From Ampelomyces quisqualis (lineage: Eukaryota; Ascomycota; Dothideomycetes; Pleosporales; Phaeosphaeriaceae): a stretch of DNA of 64,000 bases. Every line of letters starts with the position of its first letter. Positions within the stretch are counted from its first letter, which is position 1. Location: the NCBI GenBank assembly GCA_018398575.1, contig JAGTXZ010000003.1, forward strand, positions 1,860,001 to 1,924,000. Direction: 5' to 3'. The notes under the pieces are model-generated. The model searched no databases, was not told the origin of the DNA, and was given only the letters and a program-made list of their open reading frames with translations. Of this stretch, positions 21,947 through 33,084 are shown one piece after another. The position numbers and the translations under genes were made by a program.

Positions 21947-22752
21947 TTTACATTTTCCCTTTCTCCCTTTTTCCCTCTTGCCTCTCCATCTTGTTGTCTC
22001 CTGCTTCCTTGTCGCAGGCTGCCGTAGCCACCGTCCGGACCAAGCAAGACGCGAAGAAGAACTTTTCTTTTCCACGGCGGCAGCGAAGAGAGTCACGGAA
22101 TATGCCTTTTGGATTTTAGATTTTAGTTTTTGGATTTTGGATTTTGCCTTTTGCCCTTTTCGACTCGATTGATTCTTTTTGTCGCTGTTTTTGGTCTTTT
22201 TCCACCCGTGTAGACTTTTACGTCACCATCAAATCTACTCCGTAGTCTCCTCATTCCACCACAAACGTGATTTACCTTGAGAGAGAAAAAACAAAAGAGC
22301 AACGCTTCGCAGACAGGCTTGAGACGTCTTGGTCGAGACGATTGTGGTGGGTACAAAGGGCATATTTTGATTCTCTTGCAACTCCCCCCCCCAAAAAAGA
22401 AAATCATATAGTTTAGAATTTTGTATTCGACGTCCTTCATCATGACCGCCTCTGCATTCACTTTGCTGATGAGTTTTGTGTGGAGGAAAAGCGGGGAGAA
22501 AAAGGCTCACTTGATTGACATGTCAAAAAAAGAAAAAGAAGAAGATAAGAAGAAAGACCCAAGACCCAACTGTGCCCAAACACCTGGCGAATCCGCTTGC
22601 CCCCCCCCCCCCCTCTCCTTTCTTTTACCCCGCAATATGAGGTTTTTGACATGTGTAAAACTCCGTGATGGCAATGACAAAACCTTGCCCCGCAGAAACG
22701 CCGAACTAGTGGATGCCTACAGCCGTGATGCTGCTTAACTGACTGAGATCAA
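21947..22752. other. Convergent intergenic region, low complexity
   Basis: 3' ends of the DUF3824 and SSXT genes face each other. It is rich in T/C tracts, with a repeated TTTTGGATTTT word near 22105-22145, a C10 run near 22384 and a C14 run at 22600-22613. No gene was seen. Confidence 0.5.
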
Positions 22753-23969
22753 CTATTGCTCAATCTTTGCTTGCAACTGCGCTTGCTGCATGTTTGCCAT
22801 GGCGTGTTGACTCCAGTTTGGCTGGAGGCCGGCACTATTGGGTGGTTGTGGGACTGTTGACGCGGCCGAGTTCATGCGCTGTGGGCCGGGGGATTGCTTC
22901 ATCTGCGTCGTCTGCCCCTTCCAGCCAGGAAATAACTCGACGAGCTTCTGATAGAGCTTGGCGAGCTCGGCGGGCGCGGCGGGTACGGACATGATGGCGG
23001 GGCCCGGTTGTAGCGCCTGGCCGGGCTTCTTATTGCTCTCAGCATTCTGCGCGAGGTACGCGAGGTTCGCCTGCAGGCGGCGCATGCAGCTGTTGGAGGG
23101 TCAGGTGGGCTCGATAGCGACAGCACAGGCTCTACTCACTCGAGATACTCTTTCGACGGCTGCGACTTGTCTGCCTCGGGCTTTGCGTCTGGCGCGGGTC
23201 CTACGTGACCCGCCTTGCCCTGGCTCTGGAGGTCGCATACTTCTTTGATGAGCAGCGAGTTGATCTCCAGCAGCGTCGCGACCCGGTCCTGGTTGCGCGC
23301 CTGTGCTACCGGCGACACGGGGGAGGGAGGGACAGGCTTGACGGGCGTCTGGGCCTGCGCGGACTCCGCCTTGGTCTGGCCCATGGGCTGCTGCTGGCCG
23401 CTGGGCGGGAGGGCGGCGGGGGATTGCTGGTGGAGCTGTGGCGGCGGCTGCTGCTGCTGCATGTGGGGTGTCGCGAACGGGGAGCCGCTGGTGGCGGCGG
23501 GCGAGGCGGGCGGGCGGTTCTGCGCAAACTGCTGGTGGGCGGGCGAGGGCAGGGCCTGGGAGAAGGGCGCGGTCGAGTAGGCCTGCTGCATCGCGGCTGC
23601 TCCATGGCGCGCCAGTGTCAGCTCAGCACAGCACGAGGACTCCGGGGGCGCGGACGGGGCAACACGAGACGGTCGGGCGGGATCAATCTATGTTGTGTGG
23701 GCGCACGTCACTCGCTCACCTCGTTGCATGCCTCCAGCGCCGGGCTGCATGGGCTGCGGCATCATGTCGACACCGCCAGGGCCATGCCCGCCCATGCCGG
23801 CGAAGGCTTGGCCGCTGCCCGCAAACTGCTGCGGCGGGCCGCCATAGCCAAAGGACGGGCCTGCCGGCTGGAACTGGGCCTGCGGTGGCAGCGTGGTTTG
23901 CGGAGAGAGTGCTGACGAAATGGCGCCGAACTGGGGCTGCTGCTGGCCGTTGAATGTCTGGTAATCCAT
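22753..23969 (-). CDS. SSXT (SS18-like) domain protein, putative SWI/SNF subunit
   Basis: Three exons (23969-23720, 23596-23140, 23089-22753) join in frame to 347 residues, starting at MDYQTFNGQQQ. Two thirds are Gln/Pro/Met-rich low complexity. The folded core is split by intron 2: NQDRVATLLEINSLLIKEVCDLQSQG, a short linker, then SKEYLDCMRRLQANLAYLAQ. That spacing (a helix with leucine and 'LLIKE', then Y-x-x-C-x-x-x-L-x-x-N-L-x-Y-L-A) matches the SS18/SSXT N-terminal homology domain, which binds the Brg1/Snf2 ATPase module. The C-terminus has a second conserved helix (PAELAKLYQKLVELFPGW). A role in chromatin remodelling is inferred from the family. The domain is likely; an ATG farther upstream is possible. 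Confidence 0.72.
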
Positions 23970-24386
23970 GGGGCTGGCCGCGACTGATTGGACACGTTGC
24001 ACAGCACCGTTTGGGTTGAGAAAAGGAACAGATAACGTGCGGGTGTCAGTGATTTGGGCGATCTCCCAGCCAGCTCCATGGCCGTTTGCCCCTGCGCCCT
24101 GCGCCTAGTTCCCGCCCACGGCGTCGTCAGCAGCAGCAGCAGCAGCAGCAACGCCGTGGCCGTCGAGCGCGCAGCAGCCCGAGTGCATAACCGCAGCTGG
24201 ACGCTCTGTCGACAGCACCTTCACCGGCCGCATCGAAAAGCAAACATGGCCGGCCCGCCGGCGACCGCCGTCCCACTGTCCCAGCACCTCACACAATCAC
24301 GTCCGAGCCACCCTGGTCTGCGCGGTCCACCGAAATGCTCGACATGGTATTCTTAGTCGTCCTCCCTCTGGCGACACGCACACCGC
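23970..24386. other. Short intergenic region with CAG microsatellite
   Basis: It lies between the MRM2 stop and the SSXT start, both on the minus strand. A GCA/CAG trinucleotide run of about seven units lies near 24127-24150. No gene was seen. Confidence 0.5.
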
Positions 24387-25675
24387 TCACTCACGAAACA
24401 CCTCCTCCCTCGTTGGGGTTTCCTTGCGTCGCAGTGCAACAAAATATGCCTCCTTGGACTCCTAGCAATACTCAGTACAGGCTTGCTCACATGCTGCAGA
24501 GCAACATACCGTGCGCGATGAGTCGGGCTTTTCGCGATGAACCTTGGCAAATAGACGCTTCAGTTTCGTCTCGAATGCCTTTTCCTCTGTGCCTTGGTAG
24601 AACTTGCACAGCAAGTGGCCGCCCGTCTTGAGTGTATCGTATGAGAAGGTCAGAGCTGCCATACAAAGGTCCTGCATATATTAGCACCAAACGATTGCAC
24701 AGCCAAATGACCTACCATGCTTCCCGCATGATCTCTGAATCCGTTGCCGCTGGTGTTCATCATCCTAAAATATGGGTCACTAAGGCTCTTCTTGTAGAAG
24801 CCGGCCGTCTGGTCCCAGGGTTCTGACATGTCGCTGAGCACCACGTCAACCGCTCTTCCGTGTCGCGCATCTCGTTCTTTGAGGGACAGTTTCGCCTCCG
24901 ACCCCTCTGCTGCTTGTCCGATTTTTTCTGCATCAACAACGTCAAGATGCGCATGCCGTTCAATATCAATGTACCCTCGTTCCATGTCGTCCAGGTCTTG
25001 CTCCGAGAGACTGCCATCATCTTTTGCCGTTATCTCTTTCCGTGGCCGGCCCAGCTCGGGATCGCGGACGTATGCTCTCACTTCATCCTGGATGACAGTG
25101 GACAGAAAGTTTCCCTGGATGGTCGAAACACCTCGAGGTGGCTGTGCAGGTATGAGATCGATGCCAATCACTCGGCCATTTGGACTGGTACGGTTCACGG
25201 CGACCTGCTATAGTTAGACACGGGCGAGTCCATGGATTCATTAGCTAACCTGTGACCAAGATCCTGGAGCAAACCCCTGGACATGCTCAGCTTATGTGCA
25301 CTGCCAAGTTTGACATGGCATACCAAGTCAACCACAGTTTGGCCAGGTTTGAACAGTTTGTGCTTTTCATTGAGCTGGGGCAATTAGCCAAGCGTCTTCA
25401 CAAACATGCAGTCGCCGTACTTCTAGAAGCTTGAATGCTGCACGGCTCTTGAGGCCTTGCACGCGAGCTTCACGCGCAAAGAAGTCTTTGCCTTGACGCG
25501 ACTTCCATCTTGTCGACGAAGACGAGGATGCGTGGCGCACACAAGACTGCAAACTTCGACCACATGAGCGCAAAGAACGATGCTTGAGAGCGGTGCATGG
25601 AACCACTGCTGGTCCAGTACCTGGGCCCAGCAAGAAGCGGTCAGTGAGCTCGCGAAAGACGCGTCGCGAAAGCAT
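24387..25675 (-). CDS. MRM2: Mitochondrial 21S rRNA 2'-O-methyltransferase MRM2 (FtsJ/RrmJ family)
   Basis: Six exons (25675-25421, 25374-25324, 25276-25250, 25204-24716, 24671-24510, 24461-24387) close in frame to 352 residues. The N-terminus (MLSRRVFRELTDRF..., Arg/Ser-rich) is presequence-like. The FtsJ core runs SRQGKDFFAREARVQGLKSRAAFKLLE / LNEKHKLFKPGQTVVDL / GFAPGSWSQ / VAVNRTSPNGRVIGIDLIPAQPP, then VDVVLSDMSEPWDQTAG and GGHLLCKFYQG. The K-D-K catalytic residues are the Lys in SRAAFK, the Asp in LSDM and the Lys in LLCKFYQG. A charged insertion of about 70 residues (EVRAYVRDPELGRPRK ... KERDARHG) separates motif I from the Asp, longer than in bacterial RrmJ. The third exon is only 27 nt and encodes SAM motif I. 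It methylates the large mitochondrial rRNA in yeast. Confidence 0.92.
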
Positions 25676-26502
25676 GGAGAGGTATCTGAGCTTTGAGGTT
25701 GGAATTCATTCGCCCGTGACGTACCGAGTACAGGAACGCATTAGTGTCACTTACGTAAGCACGGATGCTGCTTGGCATTTGTCATCTCCGCTCCGCTCTT
25801 GCCAAGAAGTAAAACCTTGGCCCAAGGCAGGGTAGTTTCCACACTCTCTCATGGGCTAGCGGTGAGGGCACATGTCGTCTAAGGATGATTACCGACGGAG
25901 ACTTGATGCGCGCTCGTGACGTGAAAAGGAGGCTGATGCAGCTGACTCTGAGGCTCTAGAAAGGGGCGCCTTGGATGCAACGCCTGCCTCACTGAGCTGC
26001 CTTGTGCCCGGATGGCGTCTGCTGTGCCCGATGGAACGAGACCACGCCCAGAAGAAAAAACAAGCATGTCTCGAACGTGCTTGGGCAAAAGGGCGATCCC
26101 AGGTCATCAGGGTCGTTCAGCGGGCGCTGATTCGCCTGCGCGCTAAGAACTCTCGAAGCTCCTCGGACAATTTCCACACTTCGTCTTCCCATTGCGCTGC
26201 CACCCCCCATCGTGACCTGTTTCTTGCTGCTGTCGACACACACGCCTTGCATGGCAGATTCAACCCTCGACGATACCACCGCACCGCCCTCCCGCCAGCC
26301 CGCCATATACTCAAGGTCCCACACAAACAGCCACCGATGATCTCGCCATTTCGCAGCGCCATCTCCTCCATCCCCCGAAAGTCGTGTGCTTGCGCCGGGC
26401 TGCGCGCGGCGTGTCGCAAGTGACAACTCTCCGCTTCGGCCTCGAAGCCTCGGGCAACCTTGGACTCCGCCGAAACAAGCATCATCGCAAAGCGTCGCAA
26501 CC
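25676..26502. other. Divergent promoter region MRM2 / mitochondrial carrier
   Basis: The region separates two nuclear genes for mitochondrial proteins transcribed in opposite directions. Several medium frames exist (for example minus-strand 26117-26500, 127 codons), none with recognisable homology. No repeat was seen. Confidence 0.45.
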
Positions 26503-27720
26503 ATGAACTCTCAAGCCGAGTCCGAAGCGAGCGTATGTACTCTCAGATACATCAGCAGCACTCGGACTGACTCACACTCCCACAGCCCCTCGCACCCGAC
26601 CTCACAGCTCTCGAGCGCATACGGCAGACCTTCGCACAACCCGTCTTCGCCTCCTTCGTGGCCGGCGGCGTCGCGGGCGCCGTGTCGAGAACCGTCGTCT
26701 CGCCGCTGGAGCGTCTGAAGATCTTGTTCCAGATACAGAGCGTGGGACGAGAGGAGTACAAAATGTCGGTTCCGAAAGCGCTGGCCAAGATGTGGAGAGA
26801 AGAGGGCTGGCGGGGATTCATGGCGGGCAATGGAACAAACTGCATACGGATAGTACCTTACTCTGCTGTGCAGTTTAGTGCGTATAACGTGTACAAGAGG
26901 GTACGTTGACCTTTCCGATTCCGTGCAGTGTATGTGGTGGTTCTGCGGCAGCTCTTCTTCATCTATTGTGCGGTGGAAACCCCCACGAGCATGCACCAAG
27001 ACTATGATTTGAGAATCAACTACATACGCGCTATGACGGAGCGAAAGGAAGGCAGCATTGACTGACCAATTGCAGCTCTTCGAGCGCGAACCAGGAGGAC
27101 CATTAGACGCATACCAGCGATTACTCTGCGGTGGGCTTGCCGGCATCACTTCCGTCACATTCACATACCCTCTCGACATCGTCCGAACACGACTATCTAT
27201 CCAATCCGCCTCTTTCTCGAATCTAAAACGCGAAGCTGGCGAAAAGCTACCAGGCATGTGGGTACTACTGGTAAACATGTACAGAACGGAAGGAGGCTTT
27301 CCCGCACTATACCGCGGCATCATCCCCACCGTCGCAGGAGTAGCGCCCTACGTCGGCCTCAACTTCATGGTCTACGAAATGGCCCGCACACAATTCACTC
27401 CCGAAGGCCAAAAGGATCCTTCTGCAGTCGGCAAGCTAGGAGCTGGCGCCGTTTCAGGCGCTGTAGCACAAACAATCACATACCCGTTTGACGTGCTGCG
27501 GCGGAGATTCCAAATCAACACCATGAGCGGCATGGGGTACCAGTACTCTGGCGTCTTTGACGCTGTGCGATCGATTGTACGGACCGAGGGCGTCAGGGGC
27601 ATGTACAAGGGCATCGTGCCCAACTTGCTCAAGGTCGCGCCCAGCATGGCGAGTAGTTGGCTCAGCTTTGAGATGACAAGAGACATGCTCATGGGTAAAT
27701 GGAATTCTGGATTTTTATAG
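26503..27720 (+). CDS. Mitochondrial carrier (SLC25), APS/PAPS or CoA-type
   Basis: Three exons (26503-26532, 26586-26900, 27076-27720) give 329 residues. The three Solcar repeats each show P-x-[DE]-x-x-[KR]: SPLERLKILFQIQ in repeat 1, YPLDIVRTRLSIQ in repeat 2 and YPFDVLRRRFQIN in repeat 3. Matching G-x-x-x-G helices are present (ASFVAGGVAGAVSRT, LLCGGLAGITSV, LGAGAVSGAVAQT). NGTNCIRIVPYSAVQF and GIIPTVAGVAPYVGLNF strongly resemble yeast YPR011C, an APS/PAPS carrier, and the SLC25A42 CoA carriers. It is an inner-membrane protein with six helices and no cleavable presequence. The first exon is just ten codons. Carrier family is certain; substrate is inferred. Confidence 0.92.
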
Positions 27721-28799
27721 CAAGTTTTTCAGTTTCGTTCAGCCCCGAAATCATGCATTATGAGCAGCGATAGAGCCCGCCATTGTCTCCGAAAGCACTA
27801 CTTCACACAGCATGGTGAGTAAAGAGTGTTCGCAGGACAGAAGAAGACTGGCCCGCACCATCGATACACCACACATCACACACGATACACCATCCTTTCA
27901 TATCGTCGGCATTTGCATGGCAACCACGTCTTTTGAAGACAGGGGAAACACGCTTGGGTCTAAGTAATTATACACAGCGAACGGCGTTTCAGTCCCCCCT
28001 TTCCCCCCCTCCCCCACACACATATATATTCTTACATGTAGACCCACCAGACACCAAAATAAATAAATAAAAAGAGCAGCGTGTAGAATGTGCAGAGCGT
28101 CCTCGTTATAGAGAGCTAGGGTGCGATATGTAGGTATAACCAAACAAAAATAAAACACAAAAAACACACAACGCGTCGCACAAACCTACCATGCTGAAAT
28201 GGAGCGGCAGGGGGGGGGGGGGGTGGTGTTTTTTCTTCTCAGCAACCGTGTTACATCGTCGGATTAGATGCGTGACCAACGTGTGAAGAAAATCGGAGTG
28301 TGAGGGTCCAAATCTCCGTTCAAAGAGGCGTGATAACTAGGCTCGTGACAGACTAATAAAGTTTTACACTCTTCGCATCCTTGGCACTTTTTTCATCAGG
28401 ACTTTCATTTTGTTTACAGACAATTTTTTAGGGGGGGGAGGGGGTCAATTCATCCCCAACTGTGTGCGTGTTTTGCTCGGCAGGAGTAGCACCAGAGATG
28501 TGTGTTTGACTCGACTTTGTTTCATTGTTGCTGGGTAACATTGGTATCTGTAGGCATTTTGAATCATCCTCTCCCGTGCCTTGTTGCAGTCTTCGTACGA
28601 GGCAACCCAGCAATTCAACGCTTAAACGCCTGAGAATCCACCTTTAGATACACTGGGAAGGTATGAGATTTGCGCTGTGCAGCAGGGACCCGATAGATCT
28701 GGGCATAGTGGTAGCTCTGAGCTTCTCTCATCTCTTCTCTCCTTGTGGTCCGCTGTCATCCTGCGTCATCATTTTCTTTTCAACACGTTCTACTACTCC
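27721..28799. other. Intergenic region with homopolymer runs
   Basis: Convergent 3' ends of the carrier and ISU1 genes. Low-complexity features are a G14 run at 28210-28223, another G-rich run near 28431-28442, an AAATAAATAAAT stretch near 28057-28070 and ACACACATATATAT near 28014-28028. No gene was recognised. Confidence 0.5.
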
Positions 28800-29586
28800 T
28801 TATGCTGTCGCGGACGACACAGTCTCAATCTCGACTTTTGGCAGCGGCGCTGACTTGCCGCCGAGATCTGTCGCTCTCGCGTTGGGGTTCTTAGTGTAGT
28901 AATTTGAAATGGCGGACTTGATGGCATCCTCGGCGAGCATGGAGCAATGCACTACTCGCAGTCAGTACACAATTTACATGACCATCTCGTTCAAACGTGA
29001 GAACACCTACACTTGACAGGCGGCAAGCAAAGTTCCTTCGCAATCTCCGTGTTCTTGATCCTTGACGCATCCTCCAAGGTCATTCCACGGACCAGCTCGG
29101 TCAAATAGCTAGAGCTAGCAATTGCACTTCCGCAGCCAAAGGTCTTGAACTTAACGTCGCTGATAGTGTTACTGTTGGGGTCGACACGGATCTGGAGCTT
29201 CATGACGTCGCCACATGCCGGGGCGCCGACGAGTCCGGTACCGACATCGTTGTCTGCCTTGGACATGGAGCCGACATTGCGTGGGCGGTTGTAGTGGTCG
29301 AGCAGTGCTGCGTATGTTAGCTGAGCGTTCTGTGAATAAGTGCTGAGAATATCATGTTCTCAGATCTCGGAAGCATGTCCGAGGAAGTTCGGATCCGTCG
29401 CCACCAATTCCTCGACATTTTAATCGCGCAAAGGACCGACTCATCTTTCTCGTGGTACTGTCGCCGTCCTGCCGAGCCCAGTGTGGGTGCAGCTGTACGG
29501 ACGGGCGATACGATATTCGGCCTGGCGACGGTCGAAAGCACTCGGCCCGCCTGCGAAGGTACGGCTGCTGCGACTCTCCTGAACAT
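28800..29586 (-). CDS. ISU1: Iron-sulfur cluster scaffold protein ISU1 (IscU)
   Basis: The mitochondrial scaffold on which the Nfs1-Isd11 complex assembles [2Fe-2S] clusters. Exon 1 starts at 29586 (MFRRVAAAVPSQAGR..., an Arg/Ala-rich presequence). Exon 2 ends at 29011 and exon 3 is 28951-28800. IscU landmarks are LLDHYNRPRNVGSM, GAPACGDVMKLQIRV (first Cys and Asp), FKTFGCGSAIASSS (second Cys) and LPPVKLHCSMLAEDAI, spliced at PVK/LHC, giving the Hsp70-binding LPPVK motif and the third Cys. The exon 1/2 junction is unclear. GT-AG use (GTCCTT donor at 29436, acceptor before 29329) gives 206 residues with an insertion DESNAQLTYA. The family-like sequence YHEK-ALLDHY would need an ATGAGT donor at 29444, giving 196 residues. 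Identity is certain. Confidence 0.92.
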
Positions 29587-30104
29587 GATGATGTGGACGT
29601 GTGAGGGTATATCGGGTATTTGGGTCGTTAAGCGGTTGGGTTTGGCGTGATCGGAGGAGTGTTGGAGGTGGTGTGGTGTAGGAGGTGGGCTGCAAGAATG
29701 ACGATGGCAAGCAATGCTCGGCGTCATTTTGTCGCCTCCTGCAGGCGCGTGCCAAGAGCCCCCACATCTCGGACGAAGCGGAGAATTCACCGACCTTTAT
29801 TTCCGACAGCATCTCCGTCGCATGCTGGAAGAAACTCGAGCTACTTACAACACATTGCATACATGACGCGGTGAAGACGCAACACGAAAAAGTATCACGT
29901 GTCCCCACGCTTTATGGTAGCTTCGAGCCGTCAAGAAATCTTTGACTTTCGTGTACTGACTGATCTTGCTAAACTTTACACACGCCTCCATCTTTGCGTT
30001 TCGCCGGCCCATAATGCGTAACCCACTCCTATGTATAATGCTTATCCGAGGCAACTCCACTCCCGCTATGCTAGCCCGTAATGCAAAATCTAGACCATCC
30101 CACT
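29587..30104. other. Intergenic / ISU1 promoter
   Basis: It lies between the UBP14 stop and the ISU1 start, both on the minus strand. CACGTG occurs around 29898. No frame with recognisable homology was seen. Confidence 0.45.
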
Positions 30105-32655
30105 TTACAAACGCCTGAAGAAATACACGTACGCAAACTTCTTCATTTCCTCCACATCGGCAGCCTTGGCGACCTTTTCATCGTTGAAGAGAACCCAGGA
30201 TGGAGCCTGCTCGTCTGGCAGCTGCTTGCGAACAAAGGCAACGTAGTGCCTGTGTAATGTTAGTTTCGTTCTCACGATAGCGTGTTCATGCAGCCACGTA
30301 CCCAGCATGAATCGAGCTGCCCTTGTGACACACAATAGACTGTAGCTGGAAGTTGGCAGGCAACTTGTCGCTTCCAGGAAGTGCTTTGGCTTGCTCTGAA
30401 GCAGGTGCCTCGGCACCTCCCTCGTCAAAGTCGCCTTGTGCATCTGGATGATTAAAGAGCCAATCTACTGCGCGCTCCATGTCACCACCTGTTTCCTTGA
30501 GGGCCTGTCGTGCCTGTGGAGCACTGAAGCCCATGGCGCCCAAGTTCTCAATCTTCTCGGGATCGATAGCGGTCGATGATGAGGCACCACTGTCACCAAT
30601 ACCTGCGTTGTAGTCGCCAGGGACATCTATATCAGGGTCTTCCATGTGCGCGAAGAGCCAATTGGATGCTGCCTCGGGATCTTCATTTCCTGTGGCATGC
30701 AATGCCTTCTCGCATCTTACCCGAGGAAATCCCATGGCCTCAAGCATGGATAACGCAGCTTCGTTCGGCACCCACTTGGACGAAGCTCCAGTTTCGGCAT
30801 CCTCTGGGAGAAGCTCTTCGCTGTCCATTAGGCCGGTGGATTTGTAATCATTGAATGAGAAAGGCTCGTCGTTGACAATGACTGGGACATCCTGCTTTGT
30901 GGGAACCCAGTTGACTAGCTCGAAGCGTCGAGCGTTGACAGCCAGCACCGCTGGGAAGGTCTTGAACATGCTCTTTTTCAAGAATCCGTCTTTGCAACCG
31001 CAGGCACTACACGTAAGCTCCACCAGCTCCTCAGCAGTAAAGATGTCTAGGCACTCCTTCAGAGACACTGACTCGAACTCTTCTTTCTGCTGCTCCTTCT
31101 CTTTGCCGGTGTTGTCAATGACCTCCATCTGCACATCATTGGGAACCCTTCGGATCGGCACTGGAATAGAGATATTCTCTTGTTCGTCTATTCGATAGCG
31201 GACTCGCTTACAACCGACACACTGTAGGCGCTGTTCCATGGCGAACCGAAATGCATCAACAGGGTCCTTGCGTGGTGCAACGTGCTGGGAACGTGAGATG
31301 AGCTTCAGCATGTGTAGAAGCAGCTCGAACGCGTCCTGTTGTCGCATGGTCGAGAACTCTGCATGACCTCGCCCAATGAGATGCTTCAACATTGCCGGAG
31401 CAATACCGCGTTGATGGGGAACCTCTGGCGAGCTCTCAGAGACGAAGACATCACTATCTGGCTTGGAATAGCGACCAGAGATCAACCCGTCTGCGACCTT
31501 TCGGAGTTGTGTTTCAAGATCTTCGGCTGGCGAAGATGTGCCTGGTGGCGCTTCCTCGGGAAGGTAGTAGCGGTCCTTGAACTCGGGCATGGCGAACAGC
31601 GCCTGCAATGTACTGTTGAGATAGCAGCTATTCCCCAGGTTTTTGAGACCAGTAAAGTCTGGGCCAAACAGCGGCTTGAGCTCCTTACCGTCCTCAGTCA
31701 CCATGGAAAACTCCCAGCGCAAGTTCTGCTCGACCTGCATCTCTGTCAGACTCTTCTCAGTCTTGATCCTGTCCTTGATGTTGATTCCCCAATGAGCCAG
31801 GTGGTTTGGGAGCTCGGGATCGACACGCTCTTCATCGCAAGCATAACAGTAGATATCAGCCGTTCCATCTGCAGTGAGAGAGCCTAGTTTCACTGCCACA
31901 GGATGTCCTGTCGTCTTCGTGTGTCCCACACCATGCGAATTACCACCAACGCCACCGTACTGCTGACGACCACAGCCAAGGTTGCCACAAGTCAAACAGA
32001 GCCACAGATTCTCGTTGAGCTCACACTCCGAGCAGTGCCCCAAGCTCTGGGACTTGATCTGCCGTGTAGCCTCTTGCTCTAGGCATAGCGTATGCTCGCA
32101 TGCTGTCAGCTCCTGCTCCCAAGCCTTGACCTCCTCTTGTCTCGCAAACGTGTTTGCCTTGAGCACCGCGTCGACAAGTCCTGGCAGCTTTCCAGCATTC
32201 TTGTCAACATCATCGACACCGCACTCATAACATTTGACTTGGGTGGTTGTCTCGTAGCGGTCGGTCTCGGTCTCGGCTGCGATGGCAAGCTTGGTCATCT
32301 TCTGCGGCGGTTCATCGCGTTTGACTTTCTTGCGTGTGCGCTTGATGTTCAGAACGAGCGGATGATTCGTGGACGACACGTGTAGCAAGGAGTGGTTTCG
32401 ATCGCTGGTGCATCCGCCATTGAAGCAGTATAGACAGACATCGAGACCAGTAGGGTCATCCTGAGCTTTCCGTTAGCTGCGAGAATCTCTATAGAGCTCT
32501 AGCGGAAGCCTTGCGATAGTATCGAAGCACTGTGTGCAGTCTTCGCGGTACACCGACTGCGTAGGCCCCGGTAGACGCAGCTCTGAGGCGCGTTAATATT
32601 GCGTCATGACGTATACAGGATACTTACCGGACGCGTTGATATGTGTGCAAGCCAT
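30105..32655 (-). CDS. UBP14: Ubiquitin-specific protease UBP14 (USP5/isopeptidase T)
   Basis: Four exons (32655-32628, 32582-32515, 32460-30302, 30249-30105) give 799 residues. It disassembles free unanchored ubiquitin chains. The order is: an N-terminal cryptic zinc-finger region (VYREDCTQCFDTIDDPTG, VCLYCFNGGC); ZnF-UBP near 200-270 (HCSECELNENLWLCLTCGNLGCG, HGVGHTKTTGHPVAVKLG), which reads the free ubiquitin C-terminus; the Cys box LKNLGNSCYLNSTLQAL; a C-x-x-C finger (QCVGCKRVRY); two UBA domains (NEAALSMLEAMGFPRVRCEKAL and IENLGAMGFSAPQARQAL); and the His box GSSIHAGHYVAFVRK split by the last intron. Intron 2 needs a GC donor (GCAAGG) to restore CFDTI-DDPTG. All family elements are intact. 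Confidence 0.95.
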
Positions 32656-33084
32656 GGCTCACTGGTTTGGCTTGAGGTGAGTGAGTGGAGGGGACAGAAA
32701 AGCGGGGTGCCGACGCGAGTGTTGGTTTGTGTCGATTGTTTGTGCCCAAGTCAAGGCAAGGTGCCTGCAATAGGCTCCCAGCTACAACGTACTACAACTT
32801 TTGGTGGGGTAATGACAGCTATCTGCAGCAACCAATCGATGTGGGTCTATATCAACCAATCACATGCGACCTAGTGTGCTCCCGCCAAAGACTACGAAAG
32901 CTGGGAAGTCTTTCAAGCAGCCGAATGATGGTGAATTAGGACAGGATTGTCGGCTCTGTGACATCACCCAAGATCGAATTCACATGTCCAATTTTCTCAA
33001 TGCATGTAGCCATCTTACATCTGATGGGTATCAAATACATGCATGTCGTTACACGCAGCCGCAAGGCCAAATCAGTCCCGACAT
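32656..33084. other. Intergenic between UBP14 start and POL5 stop
   Basis: UBP14 promoter and POL5 3' end, both genes reading leftward. Nothing distinctive was seen. Confidence 0.45.

Noticed and set aside
23205..23915. 236-codon plus-strand Gly/Leu/Arg-rich frame
   Set aside because: Antisense of the Gln/Pro-rich SSXT gene.
26117..26500. 127-codon minus-strand frame ending LSEELREFLARRRISAR
   Set aside because: Looks somewhat protein-like but overlaps the carrier leader, with no homology or splice support.
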